A DNA stretch of 20,356 nucleotides from Polaromonas sp. UBA5171 (GCA_002413395.1 DHWX01000124.1:1-20356); one strand, 5' to 3'; counted from the first letter of the stretch, positions 1-7,733 are shown. Program-made: numbers and translations. Notes: generated from the sequence alone by a model not told the origin.

Positions 1-1124
1 GCGTCCACGCCGCGAAAGCCCAGATCGACCACGATGTGTTTGAGCTTGAGGTTCAAATCCTGTGTCAAGTTTGTTGCCTGCTCCAGCACGGCGCTCAGGA
101 TGTGGCCATCAAAGGGGTTGCCGGGGAAGGTGCGCGCGCCAAGCATCAGCCCATGCTGGTGTGAAACCACCACCGCGCTCTTGACGCCGAATTCGTAGGG
201 CTTGCGTGCTTTACCTTTTGCGATGCATTCCACTTCCGGCGCATGCAAGGCGTAGAGTTTGTTCTTGTCGGTTCTCTGCTGCGTACGGATGCGCTCGGCG
301 CGCTCAAACCACATCGCCAAATCACTCGCTGCTTTGGGGTGCTCGGGTGCAAATCCCTCGACTTGCATTTTGCGTTGCACTTCGCGCATGACGATGCCCA
401 GAACTGTGCGTTGGCGCTTGATCACTCGGCGCAGACGGCGGAACTGTTTGGCATGGGCGTAGCCACCGGCCTTCCAGCGCAAGGCTTTGCCTTCTTTGGC
501 AAAGGTTTGTTTGAGTTGGATGCCTGCGCGCTTGGCGCTACTTGCCACCTTGTGACGCGCAATCTCCAGCAAGCGGCTGTCCACCGGGTGCGCGATGGCC
601 CTCTCCTGCACGGTGGTGTCGACAATCACACGCTCCAGGTCTTTGGGTTTGACCGCCTCGATGGCGACGGCCGTGTCGATGGTGGCCTTGAGTAGCAGCT
701 CCAGGCCTTCTTCACCGAGGTCACGGCGAAAGCGTCCGATTTGGGTGCCATCGCAGGGCAGGCGGTGCTCGTAGTAATCCATGCCGCTGAAGAATTGCCA
801 GACGATGTTCTCACTCCAGCGCACCACAAGTTCTTCGTCGCTGAGGTTGAAGCTGTGCTTGAGGTAGAGCAGGCTGGCCATCAGACGAATGGGTAACTTG
901 GGACGCCCGGCGTTGCTGCGACCTGCGCCCACCAGGGTCTCGGTGGTACCAAACATGTCCTGGTCTTTGAGGATGTGGCCAGTGCGATTCTGATGCTCGA
1001 ACTTCGCCGATACCGTTGTTTCGATCTGGTTCCAGGGCAAGCGGGTCGCCAGTACCGCCAAGGGATCGTTCAAATTGATCATGGCGTCAATTCGGCTGCG
1101 AAAAAAGTCTAACGGCTGCATCAT
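1..1124 (-). CDS. IS5-family (DUF772/DDE) transposase, 3' end outside window
   Basis: The frame is open from an ATG at 1124 to the left edge, giving 374 residues without a stop. The first residues are MMQPLDFFRSRIDAMINLND. An N-terminal DUF772-like segment (about residues 79-115, including LMASLLYLKHSFNLSDEELV) is followed by a DDE-type catalytic region. The first candidate Asp is D169 in ERVIVDTTVQE and the second is D367 in IVVDLGFRGVD; the final Glu would lie beyond the window. The start is supported by GGGAG five bases upstream of the first of two adjacent ATGs (1124 and 1121). The family cuts and pastes its own element. No frameshift is seen, so the element may still be active. The subgroup (IS5 versus the related IS1182 type) is not certain. 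Confidence 0.88.
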   Translation of the reverse strand, partial: MMQPLDFFRSRIDAMINLNDPLAVLATRLPWNQIETTVSAKFEHQNRTGHILKDQDMFGTTETLVGAGRSNAGRPKLPIRLMASLLYLKHSFNLSDEELVVRWSENIVWQFFSGMDYYEHRLPCDGTQIGRFRRDLGEEGLELLLKATIDTAVAIEAVKPKDLERVIVDTTVQERAIAHPVDSRLLEIARHKVASSAKRAGIQLKQTFAKEGKALRWKAGGYAHAKQFRRLRRVIKRQRTVLGIVMREVQRKMQVEGFAPEHPKAASDLAMWFERAERIRTQQRTDKNKLYALHAPEVECIAKGKARKPYEFGVKSAVVVSHQHGLMLGARTFPGNPFDGHILSAVLEQATNLTQDLNLKLKHIVVDLGFRGVD

Positions 1125-1239
1125 CAAATCTCCCAGGAATCAACTCTCTATAAAACGTTTCTTGAGGGAATTGGTGCACACGTTTTGTACAAAAAATCTA
1201 GTGTTTATGCGGGTTTATGGGGTTTTGCAGGGCCGACTA
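1..1239 (-). mobile_element. IS5-type insertion sequence, one end only
   Basis: This is the transposase-start end of an insertion sequence; the other end lies outside the window to the left. It holds one transposase gene and about 115 bp of non-coding end sequence (1125-1239). The boundary is placed where similarity to the FadD C-terminus stops, immediately after codons for FRDD in the restored frame (about 1241). Read outward-in on the minus strand, the end starts near GGCCCTGCAAAACCCC, a plausible terminal inverted repeat, but the matching end is not visible so neither the repeat nor a target duplication can be confirmed. The end region also contains a perfect 12-nt palindrome TTTTGTACAAAA (1183-1194). 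The exact boundary could be off by several bases. Confidence 0.75.
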
Positions 1240-2868
1240 CATCATCGCGGAACTCAATATATTTGGGGCGCTTGTAGCCGGTGAGGCGTTGCTTGCAGTA
1301 GCGCTCACATCATCTTCAGTTAGCGCAGGGTTGTTTTTGACAACAAAAACCTTAATGGCTTCGCCCTGTTGCTCGTTCACAACACCTATCACCGCGCACT
1401 CTACAACGCCGGGGCACAAGGAAATCACGTTTTCAAGTTCATTGGGGAACACATTGAAGCCTGACACAATGATTATGTCTTTCTTGCGGTCGATGATTTT
1501 GGTATATCCACGCTCATCCATGATTCCTATGTCGCTGGTCCGCAGGAAGCCGTCGGAGGTGAAGGCCTTCTCGTTTTCTTCGGGCTGCCGGTAGTAGCCC
1601 GTCATCACCTGCGGGCCTTTGATGCAGATTTCACCTGACTGGCCCAGAGCGAGGGACTGCCCGGCATCATCTTTGATCGCGATTTCAATGCTTGGCAGTG
1701 GCAAACCAATGCTGCCCGTGAATGCCTTGTTGTTCACGGGGTTGTTGGTGCCGATAGCGCAGGTTTCGCTCATGCCCCAACCCTCGATCATGGGGCAGCC
1801 CGTAACCTCCAGCCATTGCTGGGCAGTTCCTTCCGATGCTGCCATACCGCCCGCCTGCGAGATACACAGGCTGGGAAAATCAACCGTTTTGAACTGCGGG
1901 TGTTGCAGCAAGGCGTTGAACAGGGTATTGACTGCGGGCAGCATGTGAAAGGGCCGCTTCTTCATTACTGCGATGAATTTGCCAAAGTCGCGGGGATTCG
2001 GGATCAGCGTCAGATGGGCGCCCCAGCGGATGGTCAGCAAACACAGTGTTAGCGCGAAGATGTGGTACAGCGGCAACGCCGCAATATTGTTGATCTTGCT
2101 GACATCCCCGACTCGCCCAAGCGCGGGCGTAAACCACGTCTCGGCTTGCAAAATGGCGGCGACGATATTGCGGTGTGTGAGAACCGCACCTTTGGACAGA
2201 CCTGTCGTGCCCCCGGTGTATTGCAAGAAGGCGATCGAATCCAGATTGGTCTGAGCAGGTTTTAGCGTCTGGTGGCTTCCCTGCGCAATGGCGTCCGTGA
2301 AAGCGGTGACCGTGCGCCCCTCATTCAGTGGGAGCTTGAATGCGGGAACCATTTTGGCCAGATGGCGAACCGCAAAGACGATCCAGTGACCGTACCAAAA
2401 ACCGAGCAAATTACCCATGGATGTGATGACAACGTGTTTGACGGGTGTGCGCTCAATCACTTCGGCCAGCGTGCCCGCAAAGTTTTCAAGAATCACAATG
2501 GTGGAGGCCCCTGAGTCCTTGAGTTGGTATTCCAGTTCGCGCGCCGTGTAGAGCGGGTTGACGTTAACGCAGGTATAGCCAGCCCGCAAAACGGCTGCCA
2601 TGGTCACGGCGAATTGCGGCACGTTTGGCAACATGATGGCGACACGCGCGCCAGGCTCTAGAGCCTGGTTTTGCAGCCAGGCGCCCAAGGCCAACGACAG
2701 CTTGTCGAGTTGTCTGTAAGACATCCAGCGATCCATGCAGACCGAAAACGGTTTGTCCGCATTTTTCTTGAACGAGTCTTCCAGCAGTTGATTGAGCGAG
2801 TAAAACTGTTCCGGGTCGATATCGTGGGCAACGCCATCGGGATAACTCTTGAGCCAATGCCTGTTCAT
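1237..2868 (-). pseudogene. fadD: Long-chain acyl-CoA synthetase, 3' end frameshifted and cut by IS
   Basis: FadD activates long-chain fatty acids to acyl-CoA (ATP, CoA) for beta-oxidation. The 543-codon ORF has the ANL adenylation motifs: YTGGTTGLSKG (217-227), GWGMSET (363-369), and TSDIG...IIDRKKDIIIVSGFNVFPNELENV (about 444-481). After residue 523 the sequence leaves the family. Reading one base over from about 1301 restores a FadD-like tail, YCKQRLTGYKRPKYIEFRDD, which then stops abruptly where the IS begins. A single missing base near 1301, plus IS insertion, therefore explains the end. The PK-x3-GKILRREL block with the catalytic lysine is absent. The start ATG has AAGGAA just upstream. 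The enzyme is probably inactive for adenylation unless the shift is a sequencing error, and even then the lysine motif is lost. Confidence 0.85.
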
Positions 2869-2969
2869 AAAAATTCCTTGCAGCTGATTGTGAAAGATTC
2901 ACCGCTGAATCCGCATGGGGCTTGCCCCAATGTCAGCCTGTTAGGCAGCGCCGTCAGCCAGCAAACGGC

Positions 2970-3062
2970 TCAATTGGGTCTCGCAGGTGACTCTTCAAGC
3001 AAGGACCGAATCAACGCTGACTCACGCTGGTCGATCATCTTCAGAAACTCGCCCAGCTTCAC
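2970..3062 (-). other. 30-codon ORF, possible C-terminal gene remnant
   Basis: The fadD/Tat-gene gap (2869-3122) holds a short minus-strand frame with protein-like composition: VKLGEFLKMIDQRESALIRS followed by LLEESPARPN and a stop. It would begin at a GTG with no Shine-Dalgarno sequence. The same frame is open only eight codons further upstream to a TAG. It reads like the helical C-terminus of a lost upstream gene (for example a small regulator or enzyme upstream of fadD), but I cannot name the family. It may be chance. Confidence 0.25.
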
Positions 3063-3122
3063 TGCGCTGACTCTAGGGAAAGTGCTCTATTGAAGCGGCA
3101 GGTGCCATGAGAAACTTCAACC

Positions 3123-3629
3123 ATGCAAAGAAGAACCCTCCTCAAGCTCGGTGGTGTTTCGGCAGCCATACTGGTTATTGGTGGCGGCGCGGTGGCCCTG
3201 CTGCAGCCAGGCCTGCGAGGCGGCGCATTAAGTGCGGGGGGCCGCGACGTGTTTGTGGCTGTTGGTCGGGCTGTACTTGACAAGAGCCTGCCCGCTGACG
3301 ACGGTGCGCGTCAGATCGCGCTCAATGGCCTGCTCAGCCGAATCGACATCCTGGTGCAGGCGTTGCCACTCCACGCGCAAGACGAATTGTCTCAATTGCT
3401 GGCCTTGCTGGCCAGCGCACCAGGGCGGCGCATGCTCACGGGCTTGAGCCAGCCCTGGCCAGAAGCTTCCGTGGCCGATATTCAGCAAGCGCTGCAGCAA
3501 ATGCGCATGTCCATGCTGGCCTTGCGTCAGCAGGCCTATGCTGCCTTGCATGACATCACTGCGGGCGCATACTTCTCTGACGCATCGACTTGGCCCTTGC
3601 TCGGCTACCCTGGCCCCCGCAAGCTCTGA
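3123..3629 (+). CDS. Small Tat-signal subunit of a GMC dehydrogenase (gluconate DH subunit 3-like)
   Basis: A 168-residue protein that starts with a twin-arginine signal, MQRRTLLKLGGVSAAILVIG, followed by a hydrophobic stretch to about residue 27. The rest is helical and alanine/leucine/glutamine-rich without catalytic motifs. In FAD-glucose, gluconate and related dehydrogenases, a small Tat-bearing subunit binds the GMC catalytic subunit and carries it, folded, to the periplasm. The GMC gene starts 17 bp after this stop and has no signal peptide of its own, which fits that job. Family assignment rests on size, Tat signal and context; the sequence itself is weakly conserved. An ATG at 3107 is out of frame, so 3123 is the likely start. 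Confidence 0.65.
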   Translation: MQRRTLLKLGGVSAAILVIGGGAVALLQPGLRGGALSAGGRDVFVAVGRAVLDKSLPADDGARQIALNGLLSRIDILVQALPLHAQDELSQLLALLASAPGRRMLTGLSQPWPEASVADIQQALQQMRMSMLALRQQAYAALHDITAGAYFSDASTWPLLGYPGPRKL

Positions 3630-3646
3630 AATTCATTGAAGGCAGC

Positions 3647-5272
3647 ATGAGTCAACTCTTAGACCCGATCAAGGTCGGTATGCAACGCGGCTGGAAAGTC
3701 TCTGGCGGCGTGCTTGGTTCGACCCCCGAAAAGATTGTCTGTGATGTCGCCATCATCGGTAGCGGCGCCGGCGCCGGAATCACTGCCGAGTTGTTGGCCA
3801 AGGCAGGGCTGCAGGTGGTGATGATTGAAGAAGGGCCGCTCAAAAGCAGTACTGACTTCAACCAGATCGAGTCTGAAGCCTACCCGTCGCTTTATCAGGA
3901 AAGCGCCGCGCGCAAGACTGAAGACAAAGCCATCACCATATTGCAGGGCCGCTGCGTTGGCGGCTCCACCACGGTGAACTGGACCAGCTCGTTTCGCACG
4001 CCTGCCTCCACGCTCAGATTCTGGCAGGAAAAGTTCGGTTTGAGTGGCTACAGCGTTGATGCCCTTGCGCCTTATTTTGCGCAGGCAGAGCAGCGCCTGA
4101 ATATCTCGCCATGGCTCGTGACACCCAATGAAAACAACGATTTGCTGCGTCGTGGCACCGCCAAACTCGGGATTCCCGCCGCGGTCATTTCGCGCAATGT
4201 CAAAGGTTGCTGGAATTTGGGGTCGTGCGGCCTGGGTTGTCCGACCAATGCCAAGCAGTCCATGCTGGTCACCACCATTCCGGCGGCGCTGGATCTGGGC
4301 GCGCAGCTGCTGACCGAGACCCGGGCGGTAAAGTTTGAGCTGTCCAACGGCAGGGTGAGCGCGCTGATATGCCGTGCTGTAAAGAAAAATGGGGCATTGG
4401 CCCAGACAGAAGAGGCTCAATCAGCTATAAAAATAACGGCAAAACACTACATCCTTGCAGGCGGCGCCATCAATTCACCGGCTGTGCTATTGCGCTCGGG
4501 CGCGCCGGACCCGCACGGCCGGCTCGGGGCGCGAACCTTTTTGCACCCGGTGGTGATGTCTGCCAGTGTGTTCGAGAAAAAAGTCGAAGCCTGGAACGGT
4601 GCCCCGCAAAGCATCTACTCCGATCATTTCATGGAGACGCAGGCGATTGACGGCCCCATTGGCTACAAGCTCGAAACGCCGCCGCTGCATCCGGTGATTT
4701 TCGCTTCGACCGTCCCCGGCTTTGGTCAGGGCCAGCATGATCTGCTGACGAGTTTTCCGCACAACCACACGTTGCTGGCGCTGCTGCGCGACGGTTTCCA
4801 TGATGAAGCCGCGGGTGGCCAGGTCTTGTTGCGCAGTGACGATTCCGCGATGCTGGCTTACCCGCTGACCGGCTATGTCATGGAAGGCTGCCGTCGGGCG
4901 CTGCTGTCGATGATGGAAATCCAGTTTGCCGCAGGGGCGAAGCAGGTGTTCCCCTTGCATGAAATGGCCGAACCCTATACCTCGTGGCATCAGGCGCGCG
5001 ATGCGGTGAATGCGCTGCCCATGAAACCGCGGCTGCTCAAGGTGGTGAGCGCTCATGTCATGGGCGGTTGCGGCTTGGCGAGCACAGAGCAAGGCGGCGT
5101 GACCCGGCCCGATGGCGTGCACTGGCAGCTCGAAAACCTCTCGGTCCATGACGGTTCACTCTTTCCCACCAGCATTGGGGCCAACCCGCAATTGTCAGTT
5201 TATGGCGTGGCCAACCTGCTGGCGCAGGGGCTGGTCAAACGCCTGGCGGGACGGGACGTGACGCTGGCCTGA
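3647..5272 (+). CDS. GMC-family FAD dehydrogenase with C-x5-C-x3-C cluster motif
   Basis: A 541-residue glucose-methanol-choline flavoprotein, oxidising an alcohol group with FAD. The N-terminal dinucleotide fold reads DVAIIGSGAGAGITAELL (33-50), with an acidic strand end VVMIEEG (57-63). The second signature is GRCVGGSTTVNW (101-112). The active-site pair is H470 (SAHVMGGCG) and N513 (GANPQLSVYG). Residues C188, C194 and C198 form C-x5-C-x3-C, matching the spacing I recall for the 3Fe-4S ligands of Burkholderia FAD-glucose dehydrogenase. Start chosen at ATG 3647, with GAAGG upstream; an in-frame ATG at 3590 lies inside the previous gene. The substrate is unknown: a sugar, sterol or long-chain alcohol are all possible. 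Residues about 246-266 form an AT-rich, poorly conserved-looking insertion. Confidence 0.88.
   Translation: MSQLLDPIKVGMQRGWKVSGGVLGSTPEKIVCDVAIIGSGAGAGITAELLAKAGLQVVMIEEGPLKSSTDFNQIESEAYPSLYQESAARKTEDKAITILQGRCVGGSTTVNWTSSFRTPASTLRFWQEKFGLSGYSVDALAPYFAQAEQRLNISPWLVTPNENNDLLRRGTAKLGIPAAVISRNVKGCWNLGSCGLGCPTNAKQSMLVTTIPAALDLGAQLLTETRAVKFELSNGRVSALICRAVKKNGALAQTEEAQSAIKITAKHYILAGGAINSPAVLLRSGAPDPHGRLGARTFLHPVVMSASVFEKKVEAWNGAPQSIYSDHFMETQAIDGPIGYKLETPPLHPVIFASTVPGFGQGQHDLLTSFPHNHTLLALLRDGFHDEAAGGQVLLRSDDSAMLAYPLTGYVMEGCRRALLSMMEIQFAAGAKQVFPLHEMAEPYTSWHQARDAVNALPMKPRLLKVVSAHVMGGCGLASTEQGGVTRPDGVHWQLENLSVHDGSLFPTSIGANPQLSVYGVANLLAQGLVKRLAGRDVTLA
4423..4440 (+). repeat. AGCTATAAAAATAA-type palindrome fragment inside GMC gene
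   Basis: The sequence AGCTATAAAAATAACGGC sits in an AT-rich patch of the GMC gene, encoding residues of the AIKITA region just before the conserved LAGGAINSP segment. It resembles the AGCTATTAAAATAGTAGC element at 15794-15811. It could be an in-frame insertion of a genome-wide short palindrome, or a chance match. Confidence 0.35.
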
Positions 5273-5290
5273 CCGGTCGCCGGGTTCTCG

Positions 5291-6208
5291 ATGCACTCCA
5301 TGCTGGCGCATCTGCAACGACTCATCACTCTTTCCTTGGTTGGCGCGGCTTGCGTCTGGCTGTTTTATTTTGCAAGCAGCGCTCCGGTGCTGGCTGTTGC
5401 TGGTTTTCTTGGTATTGCACTCGGCTACTCAGGCATTCTAGCCATTGAATTCATAGCGCTCGGGTACCTCAACAAGAAGGATTCGGTACCCCGGCCCATC
5501 TGGAACGAGCTGCTCAGCGCCTGGTGGGGTGAAACCTGGCTTGCGCCGCAGGTCTTCTGCTGGCGCCAGCCTTTCCGCGCCAACGCCATTGCGGATCAAC
5601 TTTCGCCGCAGCCTGAGCTGCACGGGCATCGCGGCGTGGTGTTTGTGCATGGCTTTTTCTGCAACCGGGGCTTCTGGACGCCATGGCTCAGGCGCTTGCA
5701 GGCACGCGGGCACGCCTTCGTTGCCATCAATCTGGAACCCGTGTTCGGTTCCATCGACGACTATGCGCCGCAAATAGAGGCAGCGGTTCGACGGGTCACA
5801 TTCACCACCGGGTTGTCGCCGCTGCTGGTGTGCCACAGCATGGGCGGGCTGGTGGCAAGGGCTTGGCTCAAGCAAATGAAAGCCGAAGCCCGTGTGCATC
5901 ATGTGGTGACGATTGGCACACCGCACCGCGGCACCTGGCTGGCTCGTTTTGGTCACGGTCAAAATAGCCGCCAGATGCGTTTGCTGTCTGACTGGCAGGC
6001 CCGGTTCGACCAGGGCATGCCCGCCAATCGTAATGCACTGTTCATCTGCTGGTATTCCAATTGCGACAACATTATGTTTCCAGCTTCGACCGCGACGCTG
6101 CCAGGCGCTGATAATCGGCTGATACGTGGGGCGGCCCATGTGCAACTCGCGTTCCTGCCGCAAGTCATGAATGCCACGCTGGCGTTGCTGGACCTCAAAG
6201 CGCCTTGA
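5291..6208 (+). CDS. Membrane-anchored alpha/beta hydrolase (lipase/esterase-like)
   Basis: A 305-residue serine hydrolase. Two hydrophobic segments at about 11-27 and 32-58 anchor the N-terminus. The hydrolase core begins at GVVFVHGFFCNRGFW (115-129; HGF oxyanion region). The nucleophile is S183 in CHSMGGLVAR, where Cys replaces the usual first Gly of GxSxG. Candidate acid and base are D259 (SNCDNIMFP) and H283 (GAAHVQLAF). TIGTPHRGTWLA (208-219) is typical of lipases and PGAP1-like hydrolases. The gene starts 18 bp after the GMC stop, so the two are probably co-transcribed. The likely reaction is ester hydrolysis at or beyond the inner membrane; substrate unknown. A second ATG three codons in (5300) is equally possible; neither has a clear ribosome-binding site. 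Confidence 0.8.
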   Translation: MHSMLAHLQRLITLSLVGAACVWLFYFASSAPVLAVAGFLGIALGYSGILAIEFIALGYLNKKDSVPRPIWNELLSAWWGETWLAPQVFCWRQPFRANAIADQLSPQPELHGHRGVVFVHGFFCNRGFWTPWLRRLQARGHAFVAINLEPVFGSIDDYAPQIEAAVRRVTFTTGLSPLLVCHSMGGLVARAWLKQMKAEARVHHVVTIGTPHRGTWLARFGHGQNSRQMRLLSDWQARFDQGMPANRNALFICWYSNCDNIMFPASTATLPGADNRLIRGAAHVQLAFLPQVMNATLALLDLKAP

Positions 6209-6579
6209 ATGCTCCCCCTGCCGTGTTCAAGCCCGTCAAGGGCGCAGCGCCAGTGCATTGTTGATCACAGCTGAGAACCCCCAATCGGGATAAAAATCAG
6301 CGCTGCAGAACTGGCCTCGCTCAATCTCTAATTGAACAAGTTTCATGGCGACTGGAACTATTGCGATTTTGCCGACACCAAAAAGACTTGATGATGGCGA
6401 GCCCAAGCCGTTCGCGCCGCTTCGCTGTCCGTGTTGGCCAGAGTCTGGCAGTGCGGAGTGAAGTCGGGCTCGGTCAGTTGCCTGCAGCGCCTCAAAGCTA
6501 TTAATCACAAAATACTTGCCAGAACAAAATATTTTTAATCGCCCATCTGACCAATCGACCACAAACAAGGAAAAATTTC
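6209..6579 (+). other. 371-bp gap without a supported gene
   Basis: No convincing gene is seen. The reverse frame 6236-6637 is open but lacks a ribosome-binding site, has no recognisable motif and runs into the start of the next gene on the opposite strand. The right part (6490-6579) is AT-rich and probably carries the promoter of the downstream DsrE-like gene, although I see no good -35/-10 pair. An AGCTATTAAT fragment lies at 6496-6505. No clear terminator follows the hydrolase gene. Confidence 0.5.
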
Positions 6580-7134
6580 GTGAGTAAAAAAATGAGCACA
6601 GTCTCAATGACCATCGTGGGACTTCTCGTCTTGTCATTGCATGCCATGTCGTCTGCCGCTTTCGCCGAAACCAGCGTCAGCATGGCAGAAAACACCAAGC
6701 CGCCAATGCAGATCGCCAACCAGACGGCGCTTAAAGTGGCGGTCCAGGTGAATTATGCCGATACCGTTCCCAATGGCATCAGCAAGCAAGTGATGGCGGC
6801 AAAAAATCTCTACGATCAATATACGGCGCTTGGAATGAAACCCGGCAAGGACTATGAAATTGTGATGGTATTTAGGGCCGATGGAGCCCAGTTTCTGTTG
6901 ACTGACGAAGCCTACGACAAAAAAGTGAAACAGTCGCATCCGAAAGGCAATCCCAACCGGGCCATGCTTGATGAGCTGATCAAAGGCGGCGTGAAGATGT
7001 ATGAATGCGGCGTGGCGATGCGATTGAAAGGCTACTCACCTCAAGACATTCTTCCCTATAGCCGAATCGTCATGTCCGGCATCGGCGCATTGGTCGATTT
7101 TGAAAAATCAGGCTATCTCGCCATCACTCCGTAA
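6580..7134 (+). CDS. Exported DsrE/DsrF-like protein
   Basis: A 184-residue protein with a Sec signal peptide: basic start MSKK, hydrophobic core 9-22 and cleavage after AAFA (about residue 29). The mature part has an alpha/beta fold typical of DsrE-like proteins: a first strand LKVAVQVNYAD (51-61), a helix with M-A-A-KNLYDQYTALG (about 72-85), YEIVMVFRADGAQFLL (92-107), then LIKGGVKMYECGVAM with a single cysteine C143 in the usual active-site position, and ILPYSRIVMSGIGALVDFEKSGY. DsrE relatives handle sulfur or persulfide groups, but exported single-cysteine versions are uncharacterised. A GTG start at 6580 is preferred, because AAGGA lies eight to nine bases upstream; the ATG at 6592 is too far from it. 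No sulfur-oxidation genes are adjacent. Confidence 0.75.
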   Translation: MSKKMSTVSMTIVGLLVLSLHAMSSAAFAETSVSMAENTKPPMQIANQTALKVAVQVNYADTVPNGISKQVMAAKNLYDQYTALGMKPGKDYEIVMVFRADGAQFLLTDEAYDKKVKQSHPKGNPNRAMLDELIKGGVKMYECGVAMRLKGYSPQDILPYSRIVMSGIGALVDFEKSGYLAITP

Positions 7135-7250
7135 TGTGTTCATCCTATTATTCCAAACGACCGACACAAAAAGCCCGCGGGAGGGTGGATGGATGCGTGT
7201 ACCAATGCCAAATTGACCATTCAACAAGGCTTGCGCAGTAAAATTTTCAA

Positions 7251-7733
7251 ATGAATGATGTTTTTGCATTGGACAAGCTGGACAAACTGATTTTGGGCAG
7301 GTTGCAGCTCAATGGTCGCGAAACCTATGACACCATCGGTGCGCAGGTTGGGCTGTCGCCCAGTGCAGTGTTGCGGCGTGTGAAAAGGCTGGAGGAGGGC
7401 GGCGTGATTGACCGCTATGTCGCGCTGATCAAGCCTGAGTCGGTCGGGCTGGGGCTTACCGCTTACGTCAACGTGCGGCTGGAAAAGCAGATCGAGAGCC
7501 ACAAACGCAACCCCATGGATTTGTTTCGCGCCAGTGTTCAAAACTGGCCTGAGGTAACAGAGTGCGCGGCCTTGTCCGGAGAAATGGACTATCTGCTGCA
7601 CGTACTGGTGCAGGACATGGCGCACTACAGCCGTTTTTTTATGGAAACCCTGCTCAAGCACCCCAGCGTGCAGGACTGCAAAACCAGTTTTGTGCTGGAC
7701 CGGGTCAAGGCCACCACGGCCGTGCCGCTGTGA
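7251..7733 (+). CDS. Lrp/AsnC-family transcriptional regulator
   Basis: A 160-residue regulator of normal Lrp length. The N-terminal winged helix-turn-helix spans about 8-57: LDKLDKLILGRLQLNGRE, then the recognition-helix stretch VGLSPSAVLRRVKRLEEGG and VIDRYVALI. The C-terminal RAM/effector domain spans about 70-150 and includes WPEVTECAALSGEMDYLLHV, where the Gly-x-x-Asp-Tyr turn is a family hallmark. Members bind amino acids or related small molecules and regulate nearby genes. It stands alone here, 116 bp after the DsrE-like gene; no amino-acid transporter or catabolic gene neighbours it, so its ligand cannot be inferred. The 17-nt palindrome downstream could be a target but this is speculation. 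No strong ribosome-binding site precedes the ATG. Confidence 0.9.
   Translation: MNDVFALDKLDKLILGRLQLNGRETYDTIGAQVGLSPSAVLRRVKRLEEGGVIDRYVALIKPESVGLGLTAYVNVRLEKQIESHKRNPMDLFRASVQNWPEVTECAALSGEMDYLLHVLVQDMAHYSRFFMETLLKHPSVQDCKTSFVLDRVKATTAVPL

Noticed and set aside
3590..3646. N-terminal extension of the GMC gene (MALARLPWPP...)
   Set aside because: It lies inside the preceding Tat gene; ATG 3647 has a Shine-Dalgarno sequence and suits the usual distance to the FAD-binding fold.
6236..6637. 133-codon minus-strand frame in the 6209-6579 gap
   Set aside because: No start signal or motif, and it runs over the start and signal peptide of the DsrE-like gene on the opposite strand. The last part (MKLVQLEIERGQFCSADFY) looks slightly protein-like, so it is not fully excluded.
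7165..7195. Possible terminator near CCCGCGGG after the DsrE-like gene
   Set aside because: Only a self-complementary 8-mer preceded by an A-run; no stem-loop with T-tract on either strand.
7213..7244. TTGACC ... TAAAAT promoter before the Lrp gene
   Set aside because: Spacing of 20 bp is too long for a good sigma-70 promoter and would give an almost leaderless message; support is too weak to list.
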